Shown here piece after piece: positions 43,800 to 52,649 of a stretch of 54,617 nt of DNA. The stretch comes from Fredinandcohnia aciditolerans (lineage in GTDB: Bacteria > Bacillota > Bacilli > Bacillales > Bacillaceae_L): assembly GCA_003640645.1 (NCBI GenBank), contig QGHH01000034.1:1-54617 (forward strand). The letters are read 5' to 3'. The position numbers and the translations under genes are program-made. The notes under the pieces are model-generated. The model ran no database searches and was not told the origin of the DNA. It saw only the letters and a list, made by a program, of their open reading frames with translations. Position 1 is the stretch's first letter. Each line of letters begins with the position of its first letter.

Positions 43800-44585
43800 T
43801 TATTCTTCGTTTGCTAATTCTTCCTTTTCCAATTTTGTAATAGCCTCTATAGCCACAACTAAATGTTTTTCTGTAGGTTTTGAAGTAAAAAGAAGATATT
43901 GTGCAACTTTCCCGATTACCACTATTGATTCCCATACTATTTTTGGTTCATTCTTCCATAATTCGTATCCAAAACTCCATGAAACAAAATACACCCAAAC
44001 TTCATCACCAAACACACTGAACAAAACTGAGAAACAGATCAAAAAAGATATAACTAGATTTGTGCCACAATCTTTATGTGTCCTTGGTTGCGTTTTTACT
44101 TTTTCTACCGTTAAAACTAAATTTCTCTCATAAGCCGTCGAAGTCTGGTGCTCTGCAGCATGATAAGCTCCAATTGGGCTGACTTTTATGATTAGACCAG
44201 CAATAAGCAAAAGACACAACATCATCTCAAGACCGTTAATGGGCATGGTATATAAAAAAATAGAATTTGATTTTTCGATGAATATATACTCCATCAAAAA
44301 CAAGACTATTGCTGCAATTATAAACCGCCTCCAGTATTTAATTATTAGTTCAATTACCATTGAAAAAGAACGAACAAAAGGTATTTTTGATAGAATGATA
44401 TTTATTTTCTTATCTACATTATTATTAAGTCTTGTTTCGGTTGTGATTTTCCCATTCTTGAATCGGGAAAATACCTGATACCTTACTCCGGTAAAACTCA
44501 CCGAATTATAACCAGCCCTTCCTCCGGAAATCACCACTTTTCTTTTTCCCCTCAATTCCTCACCCCTTTGATGTTCTTTAATCAT
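43800..44585 (-). CDS. YqhQ/DUF1385-like membrane protein
   Basis: About 261 residues with several membrane segments and the YqhQ signature: an early GGRAG, later IPFVRSF, then YHAAEHQTSTAYERNL and THKDCGTNLV, matching the family's His, Glu, Cys pattern (likely metal site). The chromosomal family is metal-dependent and of unclear role. The start at 44585 overlaps the HTH gene stop by 8 bp (ATGATTAA). It is unusual as cargo of an integrated element. Confidence 0.7.
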   Translation of the reverse strand: MIKEHQRGEELRGKRKVVISGGRAGYNSVSFTGVRYQVFSRFKNGKITTETRLNNNVDKKINIILSKIPFVRSFSMVIELIIKYWRRFIIAAIVLFLMEYIFIEKSNSIFLYTMPINGLEMMLCLLLIAGLIIKVSPIGAYHAAEHQTSTAYERNLVLTVEKVKTQPRTHKDCGTNLVISFLICFSVLFSVFGDEVWVYFVSWSFGYELWKNEPKIVWESIVVIGKVAQYLLFTSKPTEKHLVVAIEAITKLEKEELANEE

Positions 44586-45045
44586 CAATCTCAACATCCC
44601 AATCAGTAAAATCATCTCCTAATAATTCACCAATAGCTTTATCTGTATCATCTTGCTCCCTTTTTGCTTTCAGATATTCAAACTCTTCTTTTGAAACCAA
44701 ATATATATCAGGATTTTCTTCACATTTTTTCCCAGAAATAATCCCTTTCTTAATCCATAGTTTTACTTCATTTAGTGTCGTTTCAAAATAAATGGCAACT
44801 AAATTAGCATTAATAAATAATTCACTCTTATCAACTACTTGATTTTTTCTATCTATATGCTGTAATATCTCATTCGCCCTCTCAAACTGTTCTCTTGAAG
44901 TAATGAAATTCTCTACTGGTATCAACCAATCATCATTATCAGTTTGATAGGCACCTTTAAATCTTCCTTTTCCACACATATTCTCAATTGTTTTAATGCT
45001 CAATCCTAATTTTATTGCAACCTCCTTAACAGAATAAAACTGCAT
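44578..45045 (-). CDS. HTH protein, excisionase- or repressor-like
   Basis: 155 residues with an HTH_17/MerR-like start (FYSVKEVAIKLGLSIKTIEN) and a second similar half (INANLVAIYFETTLNEVKLW), so it looks like two helix-turn-helix units. Such proteins serve as excisionases or repressors in integrated elements. It is the first gene of the minus-strand module with the YqhQ-like gene and rep. Confidence 0.7.
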   Translation of the reverse strand: MQFYSVKEVAIKLGLSIKTIENMCGKGRFKGAYQTDNDDWLIPVENFITSREQFERANEILQHIDRKNQVVDKSELFINANLVAIYFETTLNEVKLWIKKGIISGKKCEENPDIYLVSKEEFEYLKAKREQDDTDKAIGELLGDDFTDWDVEIDD

Positions 45046-45472
45046 ACCTTAACTTCCTTTCTAGTGATATAGTAGTTACCATTGCCTATAATCAATGGGA
45101 GCATATAAAAAACTCGTCCCCTTGTTAGAGAACGAGTTTTAACTGCAATATAGATTTATAGTTAGTTAGCGAGAATACATCTATTTTCTTCATCATCAAT
45201 CTTCCCCTGATTAAGGTTGATATTAATTTTATAAAAAGTATACCTTAACACAATTGTACATTCAACAAGACCTTATTCAATAATAAAAAAAATTTAGACC
45301 CTCGAACCTAAGAATTTTGATTTTTGAAATCAACATAATTATGATAGATATACAAACTAATTGATTCATTGAAAGGAAGTGAATTTAGAGTTACAAATTC
45401 TCCCCCCATTAATTACACAATTCGAACTAGGAATTACCCCAATCATTCTTTCAAACTACAACAGGAGGAAAC
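45046..45472. other. Divergent promoter region of the element's regulatory module
   Basis: A hairpin at 45107-45140 (AAAACTCGT / ACGAGTTTT) is the only clear structure. AT-rich sequence around 45220-45360 probably holds promoters for both directions. Confidence 0.4.
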
Positions 45473-45607
45473 ATGATGACAATCGAAAGAAACTTCAATA
45501 ACCAATCCACAATTTTCCCCAATAGCAATTTACAATTCACTTTGCATGACAATACCGAGATAGCATATAAGTTCTCCAACTCTTCTATTCAGAAGGGAGA
45601 TGAATGA
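45473..45607 (+). CDS. Small protein upstream of the DUF771 gene, 44 aa
   Basis: ATG after AGGAGGAAA, 44 codons (begins MMTIERNFNNQSTIF). The stop overlaps the start of the DUF771 gene (ATGA), which implies coupled translation. No family recognised. Confidence 0.55.
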   Translation: MMTIERNFNNQSTIFPNSNLQFTLHDNTEIAYKFSNSSIQKGDE

Positions 45608-45966
45608 GCATGACAACATTACTGCAAGATACAGAATTACAACAGCAACTCTCCGTTAACCTCACGATCCCTATCCCTTTCGACTCAGTAATCATTTCCA
45701 AAGTAGAATTGCAGGAACTAAAACAACAACAGCTAAAAGGTGTCTATTGGACAATGAAAGACCTGGAAGTGCGAATTAATCGTAAACATGAATGGATTAA
45801 AGACAACATCCTCTATCCCCCAAAATTCAAAAAGATCCTCGATGTTGAACAAGGCGGTTTCGTATTTTACCCACAATCAAAAGGACAAACTTGGTCATTC
45901 CATGCCTTAAAAATGGCAGAGTTTTTGGACAAGAACTTCCAACAAATCTTCTCACAAAAAAGATAA
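45604..45966 (+). CDS. DUF771-family protein
   Basis: 120 residues. The C-terminal half (MKDLEVRINRKHEWIKDNIL, later FVFYPQSKGQTWSFHALKMA) matches DUF771, a small family found next to integrases in phages and integrated elements of Bacillales. Probably DNA-binding. It lies 115 bp before the integrase. Confidence 0.7.
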   Translation: MSMTTLLQDTELQQQLSVNLTIPIPFDSVIISKVELQELKQQQLKGVYWTMKDLEVRINRKHEWIKDNILYPPKFKKILDVEQGGFVFYPQSKGQTWSFHALKMAEFLDKNFQQIFSQKR

Positions 45967-46081
45967 AACCAGCCCAATCATTAGGCTATACAAAATTCAA
46001 AACAGACTTTATGATAAGGGTAAGCCATGATGACCACCAGGCTACCCTTATCTAATTACAACTAGGTAAGGAGACAGAATT

Positions 46082-47206
46082 ATGGGTTATATAAGAATGC
46101 GTCCTAGAAAAAAAGGAAAAAGCTACGAATTCACTATCAGCCATGTGGTAAATGGCAAACCAAAGCCTATTAGAAAAGGTGGATTTCGTACAGAAAGAGA
46201 AGCAAATGCTGCAATGGTTGAACTAGAGGCTCAATTAGCTAAAGGTCTGAATCCAGTTACAAAGAAGGTACCTTTTGAAGAATATTTTGAGGACTGGATT
46301 GAGCTTTACAAGGTACCAACAGTCAGTGCAACTACCTTGAAACATTACGAGTATTCGTTAAATGCAGTGAAGGAATATTTTTCGGGGACTCCTATTCAGA
46401 ATATCAAAAGACATGATTATCAAAGGTTCCTTAATTGGTTTGGTTCTAATAGAGCGAAGCAAACAGTCGACAAAGTACACGGACATATTAAAGCATGTGT
46501 AAAAGATGCTATGGAAGAGCAGTACATCCAAATTGATTTTACACGAAAAACTAAACCTACTTTTGGGGTTCAAGCAAAAAAAGCTGAAGAAAAGCATTTG
46601 AATTACGAAGAAAGTGTAAAGCTATTGCAAAACATTTGGGCTAAGATTGACGAGGGTTTAGGCTACTCTTTGTTATTCCTAATAGCAACATCAGGAGTGC
46701 GTTTTGGTGAAGCAGTTGGGTTAACTAGAAAAGATTTCAACTTTAATAACGACACAATCACCATAAATAAAACTTGGGGTTACAAAAAAAGCTCTCCATC
46801 AGGTTTCGGTCCAACAAAGAATGAACAATCAAAACGTACCATTAGGATAGATAAGAACACAATGAATCATTTTAAAGAGTTATTCAATAACACTCCTACG
46901 AATATTCATGGATTGGTGTTCTACAGTCCAGAATCAAAATATAAAGTCATTAGCAACACCAACATTAACCAATTGCTAAAGAAACTTCTATTGGAGTTGA
47001 ACATTGAACCGATAACTGTTCACGGTTTACGACACACACATGCAAGTATACTCCTCTATCAAAAGGCATCCATTCACTATGTAAGTGAAAGATTGGGTCA
47101 TAGCGACATTGAAACAACATTGAAGGAGTACACTCATGTTTTAAAAGAATTACGCTTACAAGATGAGCAAGTTACAGTTCAAACATTTGAGAGTATGGTT
47201 GTTTAA
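46082..47206 (+). CDS. int: Tyrosine recombinase (integrase) of the 21-kb element
   Basis: 374 residues. N-terminal arm-binding-like domain (GYIRMRPRKKGKSYEFTISH). Catalytic set: Arg in ATSGVRFGEAVG, HxxR in HGLRHTHAS, His in ERLGHSDIETTL and Tyr in EYTHVL. It is complete and intact. AAGGAGACAG precedes the ATG. It lies about 115 bp from the right direct repeat and reads towards it, as expected for an element that integrates at that repeat. Confidence 0.93.
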   Translation: MGYIRMRPRKKGKSYEFTISHVVNGKPKPIRKGGFRTEREANAAMVELEAQLAKGLNPVTKKVPFEEYFEDWIELYKVPTVSATTLKHYEYSLNAVKEYFSGTPIQNIKRHDYQRFLNWFGSNRAKQTVDKVHGHIKACVKDAMEEQYIQIDFTRKTKPTFGVQAKKAEEKHLNYEESVKLLQNIWAKIDEGLGYSLLFLIATSGVRFGEAVGLTRKDFNFNNDTITINKTWGYKKSSPSGFGPTKNEQSKRTIRIDKNTMNHFKELFNNTPTNIHGLVFYSPESKYKVISNTNINQLLKKLLLELNIEPITVHGLRHTHASILLYQKASIHYVSERLGHSDIETTLKEYTHVLKELRLQDEQVTVQTFESMVV

Positions 47207-47268
47207 AAAATGCGTAAAGTGATACAAAAACATATCGTCTTCAATCGCATATTCAAATAAAAGAAAAA

Positions 47269-47308
47269 AGCTCATAAACCCTATCATATCAAGGTTTACG
47301 AGCTTATT
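47269..47308 (+). terminator. Terminator of the integrase gene
   Basis: GCTCATAAACC, loop, GGTTTACGAGC, then TTATT. Confidence 0.6.
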
Positions 47309-47323
47309 AATTACTATCAATCG

Positions 47324-47370
47324 TAACTAAAATTAATCTCAAGATACCGGTGGTCGGGGTCAAAAAGCGG
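47324..47370. repeat. Right attachment-like direct repeat (attR)
   Basis: Shares TAACTAAAATTAATCT, the 19-bp core GATACCGGTGGTCGGGGTC (47343-47361) and the tail AGCGG-like sequence with 26273-26320. The copies differ at about six positions. The distance between the cores is 21,051 bp. Confidence 0.7.
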
Positions 47371-47382
47371 TAGATTGTATTC

Positions 47383-47432
47383 CTCCCCTACACAAAGCCG
47401 TGCTTACGCAATTAACGCACACGGCTCCTCCT
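47383..47432 (-). other. Group II intron domain V-like hairpin (remnant)
   Basis: Minus strand reads GGAGCCGTGTGCG ... CGTAAGCACGGCTTTGTG then TAGGGGAGGAATACAATCTA. This resembles the catalytic domain V hairpin (AGC near the 5' end, CACGG at the 3' end) and domain VI of bacterial group II introns. No reverse transcriptase gene is next to it. It would be a 3' relic. Confidence 0.45.
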
Positions 47433-47565
47433 AGTTACCATTCACATAATCTAGCCAATCACTTTTCTTAAGTCATGTATGTTAACCTTAACTTTTGCGT
47501 AAAGTAATTAGTAAACGCATGGTGAGTCTATACAGAACATTTAAATCTTTTGTAGTAACTTTTAA

Positions 47566-48132
47566 TTAATTATTAATATAGCTTAAAACTTCCGAATGAG
47601 CATTACTGTCTTTTTCTAATACCCCTCGTACCGCCGATGTAATCGTTTTTGTTCCGTTTTTTTTAACTCCACGCATGGTCATACACATATGTTCCGCTTC
47701 AACCACTACCATAACTCCATGTGGCTCTAATGTTTCCATAATAGTATCTGCAACAATAGAAGTAATCCTTTCTTGAAGTTGAGGTCTACGGGAAACAGCT
47801 TCAACTGCTCGGGCAAGTTTACTTAATCCTGCTACTCGACCGTCTCTAGGAATATAAGCGACATGTGCAGTCCCATAAAAAGGTACTAGATGATGCTCGC
47901 ACATAGAGTAAAATGGAATGTCCTTTACTAATACAAGTTCTTCATGATCTTCGCTAAATATTGTATCAAAGTATTCTTTAGGATCAATTGTTAATCCTGA
48001 AAACATTTCCTCATACATTTTAGCTACACGTTTAGGAGTTTCAATAAGCCCCTCCCTGTTTACATCCTCTCCAATTGCCTCTAGGATTAAGCGAACTGCT
48101 TCTTCAATTTTGCTACAATTAATGTTTGCCAA
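47566..48132 (-). CDS. folE: GTP cyclohydrolase I
   Basis: 188 residues, complete. It converts GTP to dihydroneopterin triphosphate, the first step to both folate and 7-deazaguanines. Zinc ligands in [12 protein letters not shown] (Cys and His) and the later [18 protein letters not shown] with the second Cys. Active-site loop [16 protein letters not shown]. Start is TTG at 48132 with GAGGAGGT 7 bp upstream. It is the last gene of the preQ0 operon, 64 bp after queE. Confidence 0.95.
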   Translation of the reverse strand: MANINCSKIEEAVRLILEAIGEDVNREGLIETPKRVAKMYEEMFSGLTIDPKEYFDTIFSEDHEELVLVKDIPFYSMCEHHLVPFYGTAHVAYIPRDGRVAGLSKLARAVEAVSRRPQLQERITSIVADTIMETLEPHGVMVVVEAEHMCMTMRGVKKNGTKTITSAVRGVLEKDSNAHSEVLSYINN

Positions 48133-48196
48133 TAGGTTACCTCCTCATGTAGTATAACTAAATATTTAAGTCTATGAGTTTAACTTTCCTTCTAAA

Positions 48197-48925
48197 CTAC
48201 ACACCTCGTTTATTTCCCCAAATATAAGTATGAAGTTGAGGTAGTACTTTCACATTTTTCAACTCTTTATCTAACATAGTTTTATTAATTAACCATTCAT
48301 ATTTCTGTAATAACTGGGAAAGTAGTTTTAGATTGTCTGTCGTATGATTATTGTCGTTTCCTACTTGTAAGAAGAATGGAATGTCGGGGTAACGATAATG
48401 CACTTTCTTCGCATAGTCGTAATCTTGATCATCAAATACAACCACTTTTAAACTAGTGTTTTGTCCTGTGGGGATTTCATTTAGTTTATGAATAATCATA
48501 TCAAGAGCATCAAAGTTTGTTACCATCTCAGAACTCGGTGGTTTAGGAGAGATTGTTAGTTCATCAATTTTTAAAAACCATTCCTGCCACTTGCTTCCCT
48601 GTGTTTCCAAAGCAACTCTTATGTTGTTTTCTTTTAATAAACAAATTAAATAATCAAGGTTTTTTAATAGTGCAGGGTTTCCACCTGATATTGTTACAAA
48701 TGAAAAACCTTCACCGCCTATTGATTTAAGTTCTTGCCATATTTCTTCTGCATCCATTTGTCTTATTAAATCTCTTCCCGAACCGTCCCAAGTGAATGCA
48801 GAATCACACCAAGAACAAGAATAATCACATCCAGCTGTTCTAACAAACATGGTCTTTTGGCCGATAACCATCCCTTCACCTTGAATAGTAGGACCAAATA
48901 TTTCGATTACCGGAATTTTACTCAA
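48197..48925 (-). CDS. queE: 7-carboxy-7-deazaguanine synthase
   Basis: 242-residue radical SAM enzyme with the cluster motif CDYSCSWC at about residues 33-40 (CxxxCxxC) and the substrate opening EIFGPTIQGEGMVIGQ. It forms 7-carboxy-7-deazaguanine from the QueD product. It overlaps queD by 8 bp. Confidence 0.95.
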   Translation of the reverse strand: MSKIPVIEIFGPTIQGEGMVIGQKTMFVRTAGCDYSCSWCDSAFTWDGSGRDLIRQMDAEEIWQELKSIGGEGFSFVTISGGNPALLKNLDYLICLLKENNIRVALETQGSKWQEWFLKIDELTISPKPPSSEMVTNFDALDMIIHKLNEIPTGQNTSLKVVVFDDQDYDYAKKVHYRYPDIPFFLQVGNDNNHTTDNLKLLSQLLQKYEWLINKTMLDKELKNVKVLPQLHTYIWGNKRGV

Positions 48926-49406
48926 CTTCCATCCACTCCCGTCTTACCTCCGCATAACTAGTAGGGGTTTCATATAAACGAACAAATTCAACTCTTAAAT
49001 CATTATATTTTTCTGATCTTTTATTCAAAGATTCCTTCATTTTCTCATAAATCCAAACAACCATATTTTCTGCTGTTGTATTCATTTTTGGTAAAGTTTC
49101 ATTAAGATATCGATGATCAAGGTAAGTTTCAATTTCCTGTTTCCAGATTTCTTTGATGTCCCCAAAATCAATTACAAGGCCAATCTCATCTACGAAACCA
49201 CTAATGCCAAAATCTACTTTATATGTATGTCCATGAAGGTTCTTACATTTTCCTTCATAACAGTGAAGGTGGTGTGCTGCATCAAATGTAAATTCCTTGC
49301 TTACAAGCACGCGTTTCCTATGGTATTTTAGTTCACTTCTTTTAATATCTTGGTTAATTTTTTGCAGGTTTTCTACTATTCTAAAACCAAAGAAATCGTT
49401 CCCCAT
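48918..49406 (-). CDS. queD: 6-carboxytetrahydropterin synthase
   Basis: 162 residues. Zinc His residues in FDAAHHLHCYEGKCKNLHGH, where the catalytic Cys (GKCKN) also lies, then the tetrahydropterin fold. It starts at TAATG overlapping the queC stop by one base. It converts dihydroneopterin triphosphate to 6-carboxytetrahydropterin. Confidence 0.95.
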   Translation of the reverse strand: MGNDFFGFRIVENLQKINQDIKRSELKYHRKRVLVSKEFTFDAAHHLHCYEGKCKNLHGHTYKVDFGISGFVDEIGLVIDFGDIKEIWKQEIETYLDHRYLNETLPKMNTTAENMVVWIYEKMKESLNKRSEKYNDLRVEFVRLYETPTSYAEVRREWMEVE

Positions 49407-50073
49407 TATATCTCCGCTCCTTCTTGTGTGTTAAGATACTTGTCTAACCCACGCTTTCTCAATTTACATGCTGGGCACTCTCCACACCCATCACCTATTA
49501 CTCCTTCGTAACAAGTTAAGGTTTTCTCGCGAACATAATCCAATACATTTAGGTCATCAGCAAATTTCCATGTTTCTGCCTTATTTAACCACATTAATGG
49601 GGTATGGATTACAAACTGCTTATCCATTGATAAATTAATAGTGACATTAAGGGATTTAATGAAAGAATCTCTACAGTCTGGATATCCACTAAAGTCGGTT
49701 TCACACACACCAGTTATAATGTGCTTTGCTTTCACTTGACTTGCTAAAACAGCAGCAAACGATAGGAAAATCAAATTACGTCCTGGAACAAAAGTAGATG
49801 GTAACTTTCCATCTTCTCCCTCGAATATTTCAATATCATCTCTTGTTAATGCATTGGGAGCCAGTTGATTTAGAAGTTGCATATCTAATACATGATGTTT
49901 AACATTCAAATCTTCCGCATTTTTTTTTGCAAACTCAATTTCAGCTTTATGCCTTTGATTATATTAAAAGTCACAACTTCGACTTCTTTAAAGGTTTTTA
50001 AAGCCCAAAACAAACATGTTGTACTATCTTGTCCACCGCTAAAAACTACTATCGCTTTTTCATCCTTTAACAT
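49406..50073 (-). pseudogene. queC: 7-cyano-7-deazaguanine synthase, frameshifted
   Basis: The N-terminal ATP-loop ([16 protein letters not shown]) is in one frame and the rest (from about [18 protein letters not shown] through the zinc motif [11 protein letters not shown]) in another. The break is at about 49961-49968, after VVTFN; one added base gives [20 protein letters not shown], which restores a full QueC. The start at 50073 follows AAGGAAG. QueC makes preQ0. As written the gene is inactive, although the rest of the operon is intact; a consensus error is possible. Confidence 0.88.
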
Positions 50074-50093
50074 AAAAGACTTCCTTTCAAATG

Positions 50094-50121
50094 AAAAAAC
50101 AGTACCCAAGATGAAGTACTG
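50094..50121 (-). terminator. Riboswitch terminator before queC
   Basis: Minus strand: CAGTAC, loop, GTACTG, then TTTTTT. It is the expression platform of the preQ1 aptamer just upstream; ligand binding should favour this terminator. Confidence 0.85.
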
Positions 50122-50128
50122 CTTCTTC

Positions 50129-50161
50129 TTAGTTTTTTTAAAGAGGGGTGCTAGAACCTCT
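50129..50161 (-). ncRNA. PreQ1-I riboswitch
   Basis: Minus strand reads AGAGGTTCTAGCACCCCTCT then TTAAAAAAACTAA, the compact H-type pseudoknot consensus of class I preQ1 riboswitches (stem AGAGG/CCTCT, loop CTAGC, A-rich tail ending in CTAA). It precedes queCDE-folE and would repress the operon when preQ1 is abundant. Confidence 0.92.
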
Positions 50162-50398
50162 ATTTAAATCTATTTTTGCTCTATAGCTATAATACCACAG
50201 TTGATTTTTGTCGAAACCCGGGAATGAATTCCCATTATAAAAGTAATTTACGTTGATCTATATAAATCTGGTAATAGTCTGGATGCAGGTTTACAAAATA
50301 ACAATGAACATTACATCGAGATTTCTTTTCATAACTTCCTCCCAATCTGTTTGAGCACTTGTCCCAAAATACATTTTTTCAGAAAATTTACTTAAATG
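50162..50398 (-). promoter_or_regulatory. Promoter region of the preQ0 operon
   Basis: An extended -10 candidate (TGGTATTAT, minus strand, around 50190-50198) lies about 30 bp before the aptamer. Otherwise no gene is seen between the operon and the MocR-type regulator. Confidence 0.4.
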
Positions 50399-51832
50399 TT
50401 AATTAATACCTTTTAGTGCGCTTGCAAATCTTCGAATCCCTTCATCAATGTTTTTTTCATTTTCCCTTGCAAATGTAAATCGAACACAATTTTTACTTGA
50501 GCCCATCGTGGAACCAGGAAGATAAATAACGCCCTTCTTTATTGACTCTTCTAATAGTTGCATTTCATTAAAATACTTATTAATTTTACACCAAATATGA
50601 ATTCCGCCTTCAGGGATATAGTATTCAACTTGTTCCCCTAAATACTCTGATAGACTTGAAACAATTTGATCTCTTCTACTTTTTAAATGTACAACTAAGT
50701 TTTTTATATGTGAGTCAAATTTGTCCGATTCTAAAAAGTCATTCGCAATCCATTGGGTAAAACTAGCGTGGCCAAAATCAATCTGTTGTTTTGCATCTGA
50801 TAATCTTTCAATAACGGATTTAGGACCAATTATCCACCCAATCCGTAAACCAGAGGCAACAATTTTTGACAATGAACTAATGTATAAGACATTGCCATTA
50901 ACATCCATAGATTTTAACGATGAGACGTGTTCACCTGTGAAAGAAGTTAAACTATATGGATCATCTTCAACAACAGGTATTCCGTGTTCAGAAGAAATCT
51001 CCAAGATTTTCTTTCTTCTCTTTTCATTTAATAACGTGCCAGTAGGATTTTGAAAAATTGGATTAAGGAATATCATTCTTATCCGATGCTTTTTATATAG
51101 AGTTATGAGATTATCTGGGTTAATTCCATTATTATCTATAGGAAACGAATATGTTCGAATGCCTGCTGATCTAAAGATGGGAAGACTATAATGATAAGAT
51201 GGCTCTTCAATAGCAACAGCATCCCCTGGCTTTAGGAGGCATTGTACAACTAAATGTAAAGCCTGCTGAGCACCAGATGTGATAAGTATAGAACCCGGAC
51301 TCGTCTCTATTCTTCTAAATTCTTTAACATGCTTTGAGATTGTTTCCCTTAATATTTTGTTCCCTTGGGGATGGTCGTACCCAATACTGCCAATATAGGA
51401 TCGTGTGGAAGTGATGCTTCGTAAGTCCTCAATTGGAAAAAGGTCTTCTGACAATTCCCCGCTAGCCAAATTAATCAGATTAGATTCCTCGGTTTTTTTC
51501 CGTATTTTTTGTGCAACAGGTAAATTTGGTAAAAAGGATCCAGCTTCTACGTATCTATTCCAGCTGGGGATTCTCTTTTTAGAAATACCCCATATATCTT
51601 TATTTATAGTTGTACCACTTCCACGCTTTCTCTTGATTAGTCCGTTAGATTCTAGCTCATCATAAGCAGCAACAACCGTACTTCTATTTACATTTAATTC
51701 CTTTGCTAAATATCTTTCCGAAGGCAATGGCTTATCCGGTGAAAATGTACCATCCGCTATCCCATTTTCAATATATTCCGCAAGTTGTTTATAGATTGCC
51801 TTCCTTGCATTTCTATCAGGTTTCCAGTCCAT
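50399..51832 (-). CDS. MocR-family regulator (GntR HTH plus aminotransferase-like domain)
   Basis: About 477 residues. N-terminal GntR winged helix (AEYIENGIADGTFSPDKPLP SE..., STVVAAYDELESNGLI), then a fold-type I aminotransferase domain with the PLP lysine in YISSLSKIVASGLRIG. MocR proteins sense PLP-linked metabolites and activate nearby genes; the target is unclear, as the neighbour downstream is the preQ0 operon. The start at 51832 is chosen because AGGGA lies 9 bp upstream. Confidence 0.9.
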   Translation of the reverse strand: MDWKPDRNARKAIYKQLAEYIENGIADGTFSPDKPLPSERYLAKELNVNRSTVVAAYDELESNGLIKRKRGSGTTINKDIWGISKKRIPSWNRYVEAGSFLPNLPVAQKIRKKTEESNLINLASGELSEDLFPIEDLRSITSTRSYIGSIGYDHPQGNKILRETISKHVKEFRRIETSPGSILITSGAQQALHLVVQCLLKPGDAVAIEEPSYHYSLPIFRSAGIRTYSFPIDNNGINPDNLITLYKKHRIRMIFLNPIFQNPTGTLLNEKRRKKILEISSEHGIPVVEDDPYSLTSFTGEHVSSLKSMDVNGNVLYISSLSKIVASGLRIGWIIGPKSVIERLSDAKQQIDFGHASFTQWIANDFLESDKFDSHIKNLVVHLKSRRDQIVSSLSEYLGEQVEYYIPEGGIHIWCKINKYFNEMQLLEESIKKGVIYLPGSTMGSSKNCVRFTFARENEKNIDEGIRRFASALKGIN

Positions 51833-51928
51833 ATCAAACATTCCCTAAAGTTAATATATATCCTAACAGGAATAATATCTTCATTTACAAATATAATATA
51901 TAGCTGCCATAAAAAATAGCATTTGCGT

Positions 51929-52120
51929 CTACAACCTTACTATATAAATCCCTAATGCAATAACTGCTAGAGGTATAATGACAACATAGATTAGAGTTAA
52001 ATTGGTAGTGTTCTTTTTGGTATCTCTACTATAGTTTGAATCACCTTTTCCTGCAATTAAAAGCGTTCCAATAAGTGATATAATTCCTATGATTATTACT
52101 AAAGACATTAATATCTTCAT
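51929..52120 (-). CDS. Small membrane protein, 63 aa
   Basis: Start at 52120 with GAGGTG upstream. Two hydrophobic segments (MSLVIIIGIISLIGTLLIAG and IYVVIIPLAVIALGIYIVRL) flank a short polar stretch. Function unknown. Confidence 0.6.
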   Translation of the reverse strand: MKILMSLVIIIGIISLIGTLLIAGKGDSNYSRDTKKNTTNLTLIYVVIIPLAVIALGIYIVRL

Positions 52121-52649
52121 AACACACCTCACAATAAACATATAAAAAACATAAATGGCAATATATAAAGTCATTCAATAAAGGTATTTCCAAATAAAAT
52201 TATTGTATAACAAGAATTCCACCGTATCACCATCCACTTTATAAACAATTAAACCATCCATTTCTCTCTTTAATAGATTAGTTTCATTTATCCTCTTATT
52301 CAAAACCTTATTTATCAACAAATTAAAAAAGAAACCTTTTTGCACTTAAATGGACAAAGAATCATTATACAGTTCTTGGCTAAACAAAGAAGTTTCTGAT
52401 TAAATTGTAAGAAAATTAACCTTAGTCCAAAATTGACTAAGGCTTTTAAACTTTTTACATTTTTTCGATTATGCAACAAAATTAAAAATGATAATTAACC
52501 AATATATGTTGTTCATTTTTGTTTACAAAACCTTGATAGATTCGAAAAAAAGATATTCTCCCAAGGATTTTAAATATCAAGATTCGACTAATAGAGTATA
52601 AAAATGGTCTTCCCTTTTTGTAATACCTAATTAGGGAATAATACATACA
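52121..52649. other. Intergenic region with a short open frame and a hairpin
   Basis: A minus-strand frame of about 45 codons ends at 52175 (contains VYKVDGDTVEFLLYNNFIWK) without a convincing start. A hairpin at 52420-52443 (CCTTAGTC / GACTAAGG) may end transcription from the 2Duf gene. Nothing else is seen. Confidence 0.4.

Noticed and set aside
26273-47370. Integrative conjugative element
   Set aside because: No relaxase, coupling protein, VirB4-like ATPase or other transfer gene is visible; at most the element is mobilisable or satellite-like.
49892-50109. Programmed frameshifting in queC
   Set aside because: No slippery heptamer with a downstream structure at the break; QueC homologues are not known to use it.
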